DNA of 32,480 nt from PVC group bacterium (GTDB taxonomy: Bacteria > Verrucomicrobiota > Kiritimatiellia > UBA8416 > PXDI01): NCBI GenBank assembly GCA_003565095.1, contig PXDI01000090.1, forward strand, positions 1 to 32,480, written 5' to 3'. This document shows positions 1 through 6,827 of the stretch, in pieces (the first letter of the stretch is position 1; the number at the start of each line of letters is the position of its first letter). The translations under genes and the position numbers were made by a program. Below the pieces are notes generated by a model. It searched no databases and was not told the DNA's origin. It saw nothing but the letters and a program-made list of their open reading frames with translations.

Positions 1-2
1 GG

Positions 3-413
3 TTTGCATCAGCGGCCGAACGGGATATGTTTGTGCTGTTGCTGGGTGCCAGCGGCATCGGCCCGCGCCTCGCTCTCGGCGCCTTGAGCGGAATGGCGGT
101 GGGCGAACTGACCCGCGCGCTGGCCGAAGGCGATACTAAGCGGCTCAGCACTATTTCCGGAGTGGGGCGCAAAACCGCGGAGCGGATGGTGGTGGAACTG
201 CGCGACCGGCTGCAGGATTCCGACGTGCTGCAGGCCATGGCCGGCGGCGGCGAAACCGTCACGCCCGCCGCGCACGATGCGGTGATGGCGCTCGAAGCTT
301 TGGGATATGCCTCCGCCCAGGCCCGCAAAATGGTCGGTGATGTGCTCAAAAAAATTGAAAAGACCGATCCGGCGGTTGAAGATATTATTAAACAGGCGCT
401 CGGCGGCGGATGA
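3..413 (+). CDS. ruvA: Holliday junction branch migration protein RuvA (C-terminal part, truncated by window edge)
   Basis: RuvA is the DNA-binding subunit that holds the four-way junction while RuvB hexamers pump DNA. The frame is open from the first bases, so the true start lies upstream and the OB-fold domain I is missing. What remains is domain II with its two helix-hairpin-helix motifs (GASGIGPRLAL, then TISGVGRKTAERMVVEL) followed by a flexible linker and the three-helix domain III (from about DAVMALEALGYA), which contacts RuvB. The gene ends at TGA and is followed 122 nt later by ruvB, the usual ruvAB order. The HhH motifs and the neighbour make the identification secure; only the N-terminal third is unseen. 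Confidence 0.95.
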   Translation, partial: FASAAERDMFVLLLGASGIGPRLALGALSGMAVGELTRALAEGDTKRLSTISGVGRKTAERMVVELRDRLQDSDVLQAMAGGGETVTPAAHDAVMALEALGYASAQARKMVGDVLKKIEKTDPAVEDIIKQALGGG

Positions 414-424
414 GCAGGGAAAGC

Positions 425-511
425 GGTTAGGTGCTAGGGGTTAGTGGCTAGGAGGCAGAAAGCTGCAATATATGTGTGGCTGTCCTAGCCCCTAATTCCT
501 AATACCTAACG
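425..511. repeat. Large imperfect inverted repeat of tagg/cctaa words between ruvA and ruvB
   Basis: Two 29-nt arms (425-453 and 483-511) are imperfect reverse complements: 23 of 29 positions match, and three of the six differences would be G-U pairs in RNA. Each arm is a run of near-repeated words (ttaggtg, ctagggg, ttagtgg, ctagga). The loop of 29 nt holds a small GCAG/CTGC stem. It could fold in the transcript as a long hairpin between ruvA and ruvB. No open reading frame of note crosses it. It resembles in style the short-tandem-repeat islands elsewhere in this window, but with both orientations present. Confidence 0.8.
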
Positions 512-515
512 CCTT

Positions 516-521
516 TATAAT
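516..521 (+). promoter_or_regulatory. Possible -10 box (TATAAT) upstream of ruvB
   Basis: A perfect TATAAT sits 14 nt before the ruvB start, just after the inverted repeat. No convincing -35 is seen at 16-18 nt spacing. A purine-rich AGGAA at 524-528 gives a Shine-Dalgarno 7 nt before the ATG. This could be a secondary promoter for ruvB; low confidence because only the -10 is good. Confidence 0.3.
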
Positions 522-535
522 ATAGGAATATGTAA

Positions 536-1579
536 ATGATGAACGAAGCCGATGCAACATTCAACCGTCCGGCGGATACGCTGAACCGGCCGGATAGCGA
601 GCTGGATGTCAGGCTGCGCCCGGAACACTTTACGGAGTTTGTGGGTCAGCAGAAGGTGCGCGAAAGACTCGAGCTGGCGGTGGAGGCGGCCCGCGGCCGC
701 GGTGAACCGCTTGACCATGTGCTGCTTTCCGGCCCTCCCGGCCTCGGGAAAACCACTTTGGCGTATATTCTGGCGGCCGATATGGGGGTGAATATTAAGT
801 CCACCTCCGGGCCGGTGGTTGATAAACCCGCAGCACTGGCCGGCTTGCTTACCGCACTGGAACCCGGCGACATTCTCTTTATTGACGAAATTCACCGTCT
901 GCAAAAAGCGGTTGAAGAATATCTGTATTCAGCAATGGAGGACTATTTTATTGATATCATGATCGATCAAGGCGCCAACGCGCGTTCGATCCGCCTGAAT
1001 CTGCCGCGCTTCACTCTGGTGGGTGCCACCACCCGCAGCGGACTGATCTCCGCCCCGCTGCGGTCACGCTTTGGACTGGTGAACCGTCTTGATTATTACG
1101 GAACAGATGAGCTGTGCTCCATCTGCCGCCGTTCTGCCGGACTCTTGCAGGTGCCGGTGGATGAGCCGGGCGTGCGCGAAATCGCCTCGCGCTCACGCGG
1201 TACCCCGCGCATTGCCAATAACCTGCTGCGGCGCGTACGCGATTATGCCCAGGTCAGGGCCGATAACCGCATTACCCGCGATGTCGCCGACCGCGCATTG
1301 GAAATGCTGGAAATCGACCGCCGCGGACTTGATCAGATGGATCTTAAAATTCTCGAAACCATTGTACATAAATTCGGCGGAGGTCCGGTGGGAATTAATA
1401 CCGTGGCAGTCTCGGTTGGTGAAGAACCCGATACGATCGAGGAGGTCTATGAGCCGTTTCTGATTCAGGAAGGCTATATCGGCCGCACCCCCAAGGGCCG
1501 TATCGCCACAGAACGCTGCTATCAACTGTTACAGATTACCCCGCCGTCACGCTCCGGACAACTTGACTTCGGTGTGTAA
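536..1579 (+). CDS. ruvB: Holliday junction branch migration ATPase RuvB
   Basis: RuvB is the AAA+ motor that, with RuvA, drives branch migration of Holliday junctions. At 347 residues it has normal family length. Visible motifs are Walker A GPPGLGKT (about 66-73), Walker B with DEIH (117-120), sensor 1 GATTRSG (163-169), the arginine-finger region SAPLRSRFG (about R178), sensor 2 RGTPRIANN, and the C-terminal winged helix ending in GYIGRTPKGR. The family hallmark RPEHFTEFVGQ is at the N-terminus. The ATG at 536 is followed directly by a second ATG at 539; AGGAA at 524-528 fits either. It lies downstream of ruvA, with no ruvC visible. Confidence 0.98.
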   Translation: MMNEADATFNRPADTLNRPDSELDVRLRPEHFTEFVGQQKVRERLELAVEAARGRGEPLDHVLLSGPPGLGKTTLAYILAADMGVNIKSTSGPVVDKPAALAGLLTALEPGDILFIDEIHRLQKAVEEYLYSAMEDYFIDIMIDQGANARSIRLNLPRFTLVGATTRSGLISAPLRSRFGLVNRLDYYGTDELCSICRRSAGLLQVPVDEPGVREIASRSRGTPRIANNLLRRVRDYAQVRADNRITRDVADRALEMLEIDRRGLDQMDLKILETIVHKFGGGPVGINTVAVSVGEEPDTIEEVYEPFLIQEGYIGRTPKGRIATERCYQLLQITPPSRSGQLDFGV

Positions 1580-1611
1580 GATGATAACAACCCTGCCACA
1601 AAAGAAGATAG

Positions 1612-1641
1612 GTGCTGTTTGATTTGACAGCACGATATAAT
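1612..1641 (+). promoter_or_regulatory. Palindrome immediately upstream of a TATAAT -10 box
   Basis: GTGCTGT (1612-1618) and ACAGCAC (1627-1633) are perfect inverted arms around an 8-nt AT-rich centre, a shape typical of a dimeric repressor or activator site. TATAAT follows at 1636-1641, 17 nt before the ATG at 1658. The palindrome covers where the -35 would be, and no good -35 hexamer is present. An AAGGA at 1647-1651 can serve as the ribosome site. The same sequence could form an RNA hairpin, but no T-run follows, so an operator is the better reading. Confidence 0.4.
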
Positions 1642-1657
1642 AAACAAGGACAACATC

Positions 1658-3259
1658 ATGGCAAACACCAGTATCTGGGGCAACGGACAGTTGCTCGCTT
1701 TCTCAGGAATTGACGGAACAACATCATATAAGTCCGGCCTGTGTCTGCGGACGATCGGTGGACGCACTGCCTTTGAAGTAAAACTGCCGGACAAAGCGGT
1801 TCTCGAGCTGGATCCGGCGGTGCCTTCCGCCTGTGACCTGGCTTCCGACTGGTTTGTGCTTGAGTGTGCTTCCGGCACGGTGCGCGGGGTGCTGGCGGAT
1901 GCGTGGCATCTGCTCATCGAAGGCCATGTCGAAGTGACCGGGGCAAGTGAAAAACTGCAGATACTCAAAAACGGCAACCGCACCTTGCTGGCGGTAGCGG
2001 ATTTTTGCAAACCGGAATTGCTGGAGTGTGATATCGATGCCGTCCTGAGTGCACGCCGTTGGTGGGCGGATGCCGCCGTTGAACGCCTGGGGGTTGCCGA
2101 CCGCCCGGCGGCGGTCAAGGCCATTCGCCAACTGAAGGGGCAGGTATATTCCGCCGAAGGCAATTTCAAGCAGCGCTGGACTACTCCCGACCGCTGGCCG
2201 CACCGCGGATGCTGGCTGTGGGACAGCGCGTTTCATGCCATCGGCGCACGCCATATCGATCCTTCCCTCGCGCGTGACGCAATCCTGTCAATGTTTGACG
2301 GGCAGCAGCCCGACGGGATGATTCCCATTCGTGTGAATCCGGACAGTGGCGCTTCCGCCATATATACCCAGCCGCCGACATTGGTGCTGGCAAGCTGGGC
2401 GGCAATGCAGAGTATGCCCGATCCGGTCTGGCTGCGACCACTGCTGCCGCGCATGAAAGCCTATCTCGAATGGGACCGGCAAAACCGCGACGGCGGCAAC
2501 GGTCTGCCATGCTGGGCCATTGAAAGCAATCCCGGCTGCCGCTCCGGCGAAAGCGGGTTGGATAATTCAACACGCTTTGATGAGGCCACCCGTATGGAGG
2601 CCGTGGACTTCTCCAGCTTTATGGCACTCGAGTGGGAGTTGCTGGGAAGATTGTACCGGCATATGGGTGATCCGGCGGCCGCCGCGGTCTGCGCTGAAAA
2701 TCATCAACAGCTCTGTGACTTAATCCGCCGCCGCCTGTGGAGTGCGGAAAAGAACTTCTTTCTGGATTATGATCTCGAAAATAACCGGTTCTGTCCGGTT
2801 TCGGCCGTGACCGGCTTTCTGCCATTGATCTGCGGGGCGGCAACGGAAGAACAGGCCCAGATGCTGGCGGAACACGCCTGTGATCCGGAATCTTTCGGCA
2901 CAACCGTGCCGCTGCCGTCGGTTGCACGCAACGATTCTACATATCGTCCCGACATGTGGTGCGGACCGGTCTGGGTAAATATGGCATGGCTGGCTGTGAT
3001 GGGTTTTGAGCGCTACGGCATGCACGAGCTGGCCAATGAAATCCGCGGACGGATGGTAGCCGAAATTGAACACTGGCACGGAAAGCTGGGGACAATGTTC
3101 GAATTCTTTGACGCCGATGGCGAGATTCCGCCGGATGAACTGTACCGCAAAGGCCGGCTGGCACCGGATATCAGTCCCTACCACCAGTGCTTTCACGATT
3201 ACGGCTGGACCGCTACCCTCTATCTCGATTTTGTGCTGTCCGGCGAATTACTGCTGTAA
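1658..3259 (+). CDS. GH63/MGH1-like (alpha/alpha)6-barrel glycoside hydrolase
   Basis: A 533-residue protein without signal peptide, so probably cytoplasmic. A short beta-rich N-terminal segment (about 1-125) precedes an (alpha/alpha)6-barrel-type region with motifs of the GH63/GH37/mannosylglycerate-hydrolase clan: WLWDS (about 186-190), QQPDGMIP (216-223), and SGLDNSTRFD (299-308). The aspartate of GLDNS is the position of the catalytic acid in this clan; the likely base glutamate is in GTMFEFFD near residue 480, and WCGPVWVNMAW is another clan signature. Family members trim alpha-glucosides or alpha-mannosides or hydrolyse glycerate-linked compatible solutes; the exact substrate cannot be read here. 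It stands between ruvB and lpxI with its own putative promoter. Confidence 0.8.
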   Translation: MANTSIWGNGQLLAFSGIDGTTSYKSGLCLRTIGGRTAFEVKLPDKAVLELDPAVPSACDLASDWFVLECASGTVRGVLADAWHLLIEGHVEVTGASEKLQILKNGNRTLLAVADFCKPELLECDIDAVLSARRWWADAAVERLGVADRPAAVKAIRQLKGQVYSAEGNFKQRWTTPDRWPHRGCWLWDSAFHAIGARHIDPSLARDAILSMFDGQQPDGMIPIRVNPDSGASAIYTQPPTLVLASWAAMQSMPDPVWLRPLLPRMKAYLEWDRQNRDGGNGLPCWAIESNPGCRSGESGLDNSTRFDEATRMEAVDFSSFMALEWELLGRLYRHMGDPAAAAVCAENHQQLCDLIRRRLWSAEKNFFLDYDLENNRFCPVSAVTGFLPLICGAATEEQAQMLAEHACDPESFGTTVPLPSVARNDSTYRPDMWCGPVWVNMAWLAVMGFERYGMHELANEIRGRMVAEIEHWHGKLGTMFEFFDADGEIPPDELYRKGRLAPDISPYHQCFHDYGWTATLYLDFVLSGELLL

Positions 3260-3277
3260 AGTTGCATGATTTCCGGT

Positions 3278-3306
3278 TTGCGCCGTACCGGATGCTGCCG
3301 TATATT
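3278..3306 (+). promoter_or_regulatory. Putative leaderless promoter of lpxI (TTGCGC-N17-TATATT)
   Basis: TTGCGC (3278-3283) and TATATT (3301-3306) are separated by exactly 17 nt. The -10 ends 7 nt before the ATG at 3314, so the expected transcription start coincides with the start codon. No Shine-Dalgarno precedes that ATG. An alternative in-frame ATG at 3266 lies upstream of these boxes and would add 16 residues unlike family N-termini. Confidence 0.5.
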
Positions 3307-3313
3307 GTCTGCC

Positions 3314-4147
3314 ATGCCGCATAATAAAATAGCAAAACTGGGTTTGATCGCGGGCAAGGGCACATATCCGCGCTTACTGGCTGAAGGCGCCCGTGCACAG
3401 GGGGTGGAGCATTTGGTGGTGCTGGCCTTTCGCGGCGAGACCGCCCGCACAACGGTTAAGCCGGCCGATCAAGTTGAATGGTTGCGGCTGGGCAGTCTCG
3501 ATGAACTGCTGCAAGCCTGCCGTAAGCATAATCTCACCCATGTGGTAATGGCCGGACAACTGACTCCCGTCAGCCTTTTCAGAGTGCGCCTCGATTCCGC
3601 CATGCGCGCTCTGCTGGCTGATCTTCCGCAAAAAAACGCCCATACAATTTTCGGCGCGTTGGTTAAGCAGCTTGAAAACATGGGGATCACCGTGCTGCCG
3701 GCATCGGAATTCATGGATGCACATATTCCGTCAGAAACCGGGGTGCTGACCGGCTGTCAGCCCGCGGCTTCAGCGCTTTCTGATATTGAAATCGGGCGTG
3801 AAGTTGCGCGCGTGACCAGCGGTCTGGAAATCGGCCAGACAGTTGTTGTCAAAGACGGCACCATTCTGGCGGTTGAGGCTTTTGAAGGTACGGATAAGGC
3901 CATCCGCCGCGCCGGCCGGCTCGGCGGTCCCGGCAGCGTTGTGGTCAAGGTGGCCAAGCCCGGACATGATATGCGCTTTGATATTCCGGTGATCGGCGAG
4001 CGTACCCTGCGCGTTATGCGGCGCGCCGGTGCCAAAACGCTGGCGGTGCCCGCCGGCCGCGCCGTTATGCTCGAAAAAGAAAAACTTATCACCATGGCGG
4101 ATGATCTTGGTATCGCCGTTGTTGTGTTTGATACAGAAGGAACATAA
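3314..4147 (+). CDS. lpxI: UDP-2,3-diacylglucosamine pyrophosphatase LpxI (DUF1009 family)
   Basis: LpxI hydrolyses UDP-2,3-diacylglucosamine to lipid X in lipid A synthesis, replacing LpxH in many non-enterobacterial lineages. The 277-residue product matches family length when started at 3314; the family typically begins with a short tail and then LGLIAGKGTYP, as here. The LpxI_N region (about 1-130: GLIAGKGTYPRLLAEGAR, VVMAGQLTP) and LpxI_C region (SDIEIGREVARVTSGLEIGQTVVVKDG, EGTDKAIRRAG, VVVKVAKPGHDMRFDIPVIG) are both complete, including the conserved aspartate in the FDIPVIG segment. The stop is 2 nt before the next start, so it is co-transcribed with the oxidoreductase, with lpxB further downstream. 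Confidence 0.93.
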   Translation: MPHNKIAKLGLIAGKGTYPRLLAEGARAQGVEHLVVLAFRGETARTTVKPADQVEWLRLGSLDELLQACRKHNLTHVVMAGQLTPVSLFRVRLDSAMRALLADLPQKNAHTIFGALVKQLENMGITVLPASEFMDAHIPSETGVLTGCQPAASALSDIEIGREVARVTSGLEIGQTVVVKDGTILAVEAFEGTDKAIRRAGRLGGPGSVVVKVAKPGHDMRFDIPVIGERTLRVMRRAGAKTLAVPAGRAVMLEKEKLITMADDLGIAVVVFDTEGT

Positions 4148-4149
4148 AT

Positions 4150-5115
4150 ATGAGTAACAGCAATAACGCTCCGGTGCGTGCCGGGGTTTTCGGTGTCGGC
4201 AGCCTCGGGCAGCATCATGCCCGGATTTATGCCGAACGTCCTGAATGCGAATTGGTCGGGGTGTATGATAGCGATGCCGACCGCGCAGCGGAAATTGCCG
4301 GCCGGCACGCCTGCCGCGCGTTCGATTCTGTAGAAGCACTGGCAAAGGAAATCGAGGCGGCCAGTGTGGTGGTTCCAACTCATCTGCATTTGGCGGTCTT
4401 CCGGCAGCTTGTGCCGTTTAATCTGCATTTGCTGATGGAAAAACCGATTGCCATGACCCCCGATGAGGCGCAGGAAATGGTGGAGTCATCTCAACAGCGC
4501 GGGCGTCTGTTGCAGGTGGGGCACGTTGAGCGGTTTAATCCGGTTATGCAGTTTCTGGAAGAGCATCTCAGCCACCCGCGCTTTATTGAAGCCATCCGGC
4601 TGGCCCCATATCCGCCGCCGCGCCCGGATGCCGCACCACGCGGAACCGAGGTGAGCGTGGTGCTCGATTTAATGATTCATGATCTGGATATTATCCTCCA
4701 TCTGGTGCGTTCCGAACTCACCGATGTACGTGCGGTCGGTGTGCCGGTGCTGAGTGGTTCCGAGGATATCGCCAACGTACGCCTCGAATTTGCCAGTGGT
4801 TGCGTGGCAAATATTACCGCCAGCCGGATCAGTCAGGAACGCATGCGCAAGATCAGGGTGTTCCAGGAAGACACCTATGTTTCACTCGATTATATGAACC
4901 AGGCCGGACAGCTTTGCCGCAAGACTGCCGCAGGGATCAGCGCTGAACCGGTGCCGATTACCAAAGGTGAACCGCTGGCCGAGGAAATCAGTTCCTTTTG
5001 TGAATGCGTCAAAACCGCCCGCACGCCGGTTGTGACCGGTGAGCACGGCATGCGCGCCCTCGAACTGGCAATCCGGATCTGCCGCCAAATGGCCGCCGCC
5101 GAGGAGTCATGGTAA
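4150..5115 (+). CDS. Gfo/Idh/MocA-family NAD(P)-dependent oxidoreductase in the lipid A cluster
   Basis: A 321-residue sugar dehydrogenase with an N-terminal Rossmann fold (GVFGVGSLGQHHARIYAE, about 12-29), the family EKP motif (97-99) that contacts cofactor and substrate, HVERFNP (125-131) and the second-domain HDLDIILHLV (about 177-186) carrying the likely catalytic histidine/aspartate. It starts 2 nt after the lpxI stop. Oxidoreductases of this kind are commonly found among lpx genes; in Leptospira and Acidithiobacillus the homologous GnnA oxidises UDP-GlcNAc at C3 so that GnnB can aminate it, giving amide-linked lipid A. That role is a context-based inference; no GnnB-like aminotransferase is in the window. 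Family assignment is firm, substrate is not. Confidence 0.85.
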   Translation: MSNSNNAPVRAGVFGVGSLGQHHARIYAERPECELVGVYDSDADRAAEIAGRHACRAFDSVEALAKEIEAASVVVPTHLHLAVFRQLVPFNLHLLMEKPIAMTPDEAQEMVESSQQRGRLLQVGHVERFNPVMQFLEEHLSHPRFIEAIRLAPYPPPRPDAAPRGTEVSVVLDLMIHDLDIILHLVRSELTDVRAVGVPVLSGSEDIANVRLEFASGCVANITASRISQERMRKIRVFQEDTYVSLDYMNQAGQLCRKTAAGISAEPVPITKGEPLAEEISSFCECVKTARTPVVTGEHGMRALELAIRICRQMAAAEESW

Positions 5116-5164
5116 TAAGCGACAGGACTTAGGGTTTTAGAATCTTCTTAATGGCGAGGTAAAA

Positions 5165-5352
5165 AAGCGTCCGCCGACCTTGGTCGGCGGACAAGGGAAT
5201 TTCAATGACGGTATGTGCTACAAAACAATAATGGAGCCCGAATGGAGCAATAGCTGTGTGAAGCAACTCGATTGCTCAAACCGGGCTCTTGACGGATTTT
5301 ACGAATCGTTTATTTGAATTATTCCGCTCGCCGACCAAGGTCGTCGAGCGGG
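5165..5352. repeat. Composite palindromic element, copy 1 (upstream of lpxB)
   Basis: Three hairpins in series. The left one is a perfect 11-bp stem with a 2-nt loop (5169-5192, GTCCGCCGACC arms). The centre is a two-tier stem: GAGCCCG/CGGGCTC (5234-5240, 5282-5288) enclosing GAGCAAT/ATTGCTC (5245-5251, 5271-5277). The right one is CCGCTCG/CGAGCGG (5324-5330, 5345-5351) with an inner GACC/GGTC pair. A second element with the same plan and the same central words lies downstream of lpxB. No coding potential is seen. It fills most of the 277-nt gap between the oxidoreductase and lpxB. Confidence 0.8.
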
Positions 5353-5355
5353 CAC

Positions 5356-5373
5356 AACGCCGGGGCGTTTTTT
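5356..5373 (+). terminator. Intrinsic terminator-like hairpin just upstream of lpxB
   Basis: AACGC (5356-5360) pairs with GCGTT (5365-5369) around CGGG, followed by T5370-T5373, so that six T in a row (5368-5373) end the structure. It lies 20 nt before the lpxB ATG and directly after the composite element. It would end the lpxI-oxidoreductase transcript or act as an attenuator in front of lpxB. The stem is short (5-6 bp). Confidence 0.5.
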
Positions 5374-5392
5374 ATGAAAGCAGGGTGAGTTA

Positions 5393-6547
5393 ATGGAGCA
5401 TAATGAAAACAATTCGCCCAGTCGCGTAATGATTATCGCCGGAGAGGTTTCCGGCGATATTCACGGTGCGGCACTGGTGCACGCCCTGCAAAAGAAACTG
5501 CCCGCACTGGAAGTGGCCGGGACCGGCGGCGAACAGATGCGCGCCGCCGGGGTGGAAATTCTCTACGACATCGAAGAAATGGCGGTGATGGGGCTGGCTG
5601 AAGTGCTCAAACATCTGCGGCGGCTGCGCCAAATTTTTGCGGGGGTATGCGACTATGCCGTCCGGCAGCGTCCCGACGCTGTTGTGCTGATCGATTATCC
5701 CGGCTTCAACCTGCGGCTTGCCAATCATATGCACCGCCACGGCATTCCGGTCATTTACTATATCTGTCCGCAAGTCTGGGCCTGGAAACGCTCACGCATC
5801 AAACAGATGGCGCGCACCATCAAACATCTGATAACTATTTTCCCGTTCGAAAACCGCTGTTTTGATGATACCGGTCTGGCGGTGGATTATGTAGGGCATC
5901 CGTTGGTGGATGAACTGGCGGAAGCGCGGCGTGAATGGGTTGATGCCGCAAACCCGCTGCGCCGGGCACAGGTTGCATTGCTGCCCGGCAGCCGCACCGC
6001 GGAAATTACGCGCCTGCTGCCGGTGATGCTGGCCGCGGCAGAGAAACTGGCAGTAAAACATCCTGAACTGAAATTTGTGATAGCCGCCGCTTCGCCCGGG
6101 ATGGAAAAAGTGATCAGCGGCATAATGGCCGGGATGCATCTGCCGTCCGGCAGGTTTGAAATTGTCTGCCGGCAGACGCGGCGGGTGCTGTGCGAATCGC
6201 GTGCGGCCGTGGTTGCTTCCGGCACCGCCACGGTGGAAACCGCCTTGCTGGGGTGTCCCATGGTGGTGATATATAAAGTCGCTCCGTTGACATACGCAAT
6301 CGGCAGACTGGTAGTGAACGTGCCGCATATCGGGATGGTGAATATTTTGGCGGGGCGTGAAATTTGTCCGGAGCTGCTTCAGGGTGCCGCCACTCCGGCG
6401 GCGGTTGCAGCGGCACTTGAGCCGCTCACCCATGACACCCCGCAACGCCGCCGGATGTGTGATGACCTTGCCGGGGTTGCCGCAGCGCTCGGCACCGGCG
6501 GCAGCGCCGCTAAAGCCGCCGAAATCGTGGCGCGATATCTTGGTTGA
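5393..6547 (+). CDS. lpxB: Lipid-A-disaccharide synthase LpxB (GT19)
   Basis: LpxB joins lipid X and UDP-2,3-diacylglucosamine into the lipid A disaccharide at the inner membrane. The 384-residue length is typical. Motifs seen: IIAGEVSGDIHGA (about 14-26), GTGGEQMRAAGVE, the YICPQVWAWKRSRIK block, VGHPLVDE, LLPGSRTAEITRLLPVML (about 192-209), and the C-terminal nucleotide-binding SGTATVETALLGCPMVVIYK. Translation probably starts at 5393, where GGGTGAG lies about 5 nt upstream. Unlike lpxI and the oxidoreductase it is separated from its neighbours: a composite palindromic element and a terminator-like hairpin precede it and a second composite element follows. Confidence 0.97.
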   Translation: MEHNENNSPSRVMIIAGEVSGDIHGAALVHALQKKLPALEVAGTGGEQMRAAGVEILYDIEEMAVMGLAEVLKHLRRLRQIFAGVCDYAVRQRPDAVVLIDYPGFNLRLANHMHRHGIPVIYYICPQVWAWKRSRIKQMARTIKHLITIFPFENRCFDDTGLAVDYVGHPLVDELAEARREWVDAANPLRRAQVALLPGSRTAEITRLLPVMLAAAEKLAVKHPELKFVIAAASPGMEKVISGIMAGMHLPSGRFEIVCRQTRRVLCESRAAVVASGTATVETALLGCPMVVIYKVAPLTYAIGRLVVNVPHIGMVNILAGREICPELLQGAATPAAVAAALEPLTHDTPQRRRMCDDLAGVAAALGTGGSAAKAAEIVARYLG

Positions 6548-6557
6548 AAGAAGCGGC

Positions 6558-6801
6558 GGTAAAGCACTCGCCTCCGCGGCTTTGGTGGAGCGGGATGCGG
6601 GGGTAAAGCGCTCGCCGACCTTGCGTCGGCGAGCAAGAAGATTCTGCTAAACGATATTGTGAACACAAGAAGATGAGCCCTGTTGGAGCAAGAACAGCGC
6701 AAACCACATACTCCAGCTCAATACGGGCTCAATTTGTTTTTTGTTTGACCTGCGGCTTTTTCATAAACTTTCCGCTCGCCGACGCAAGGTCAGCGAGCGG
6801 G
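6558..6801. repeat. Composite palindromic element, copy 2 (downstream of lpxB)
   Basis: Same plan as copy 1. The left hairpin is GCTCGCCGAC/GTCGGCGAGC (6610-6619, 6625-6634). The centre is GAGCCC/GGGCTC (6675-6680, 6725-6730) enclosing TTGGAGC against GCTCAA. The right hairpin is CCGCTCGC/GCGAGCGG (6772-6779, 6793-6800) with an inner GAC/GTC pair. An extra partial left unit (6558-6593, starting ggtaaagc and holding a CTCCGC/GTGGAG stem) precedes it in tandem. The central stem is followed by a T-rich stretch, which could make it a terminator for lpxB. It fills the 280-nt space before the convergent hydrolase gene; no gene is seen inside. Confidence 0.8.
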
Positions 6802-6827
6802 GGAAACCAGTGCCATCTTTACTTCCA

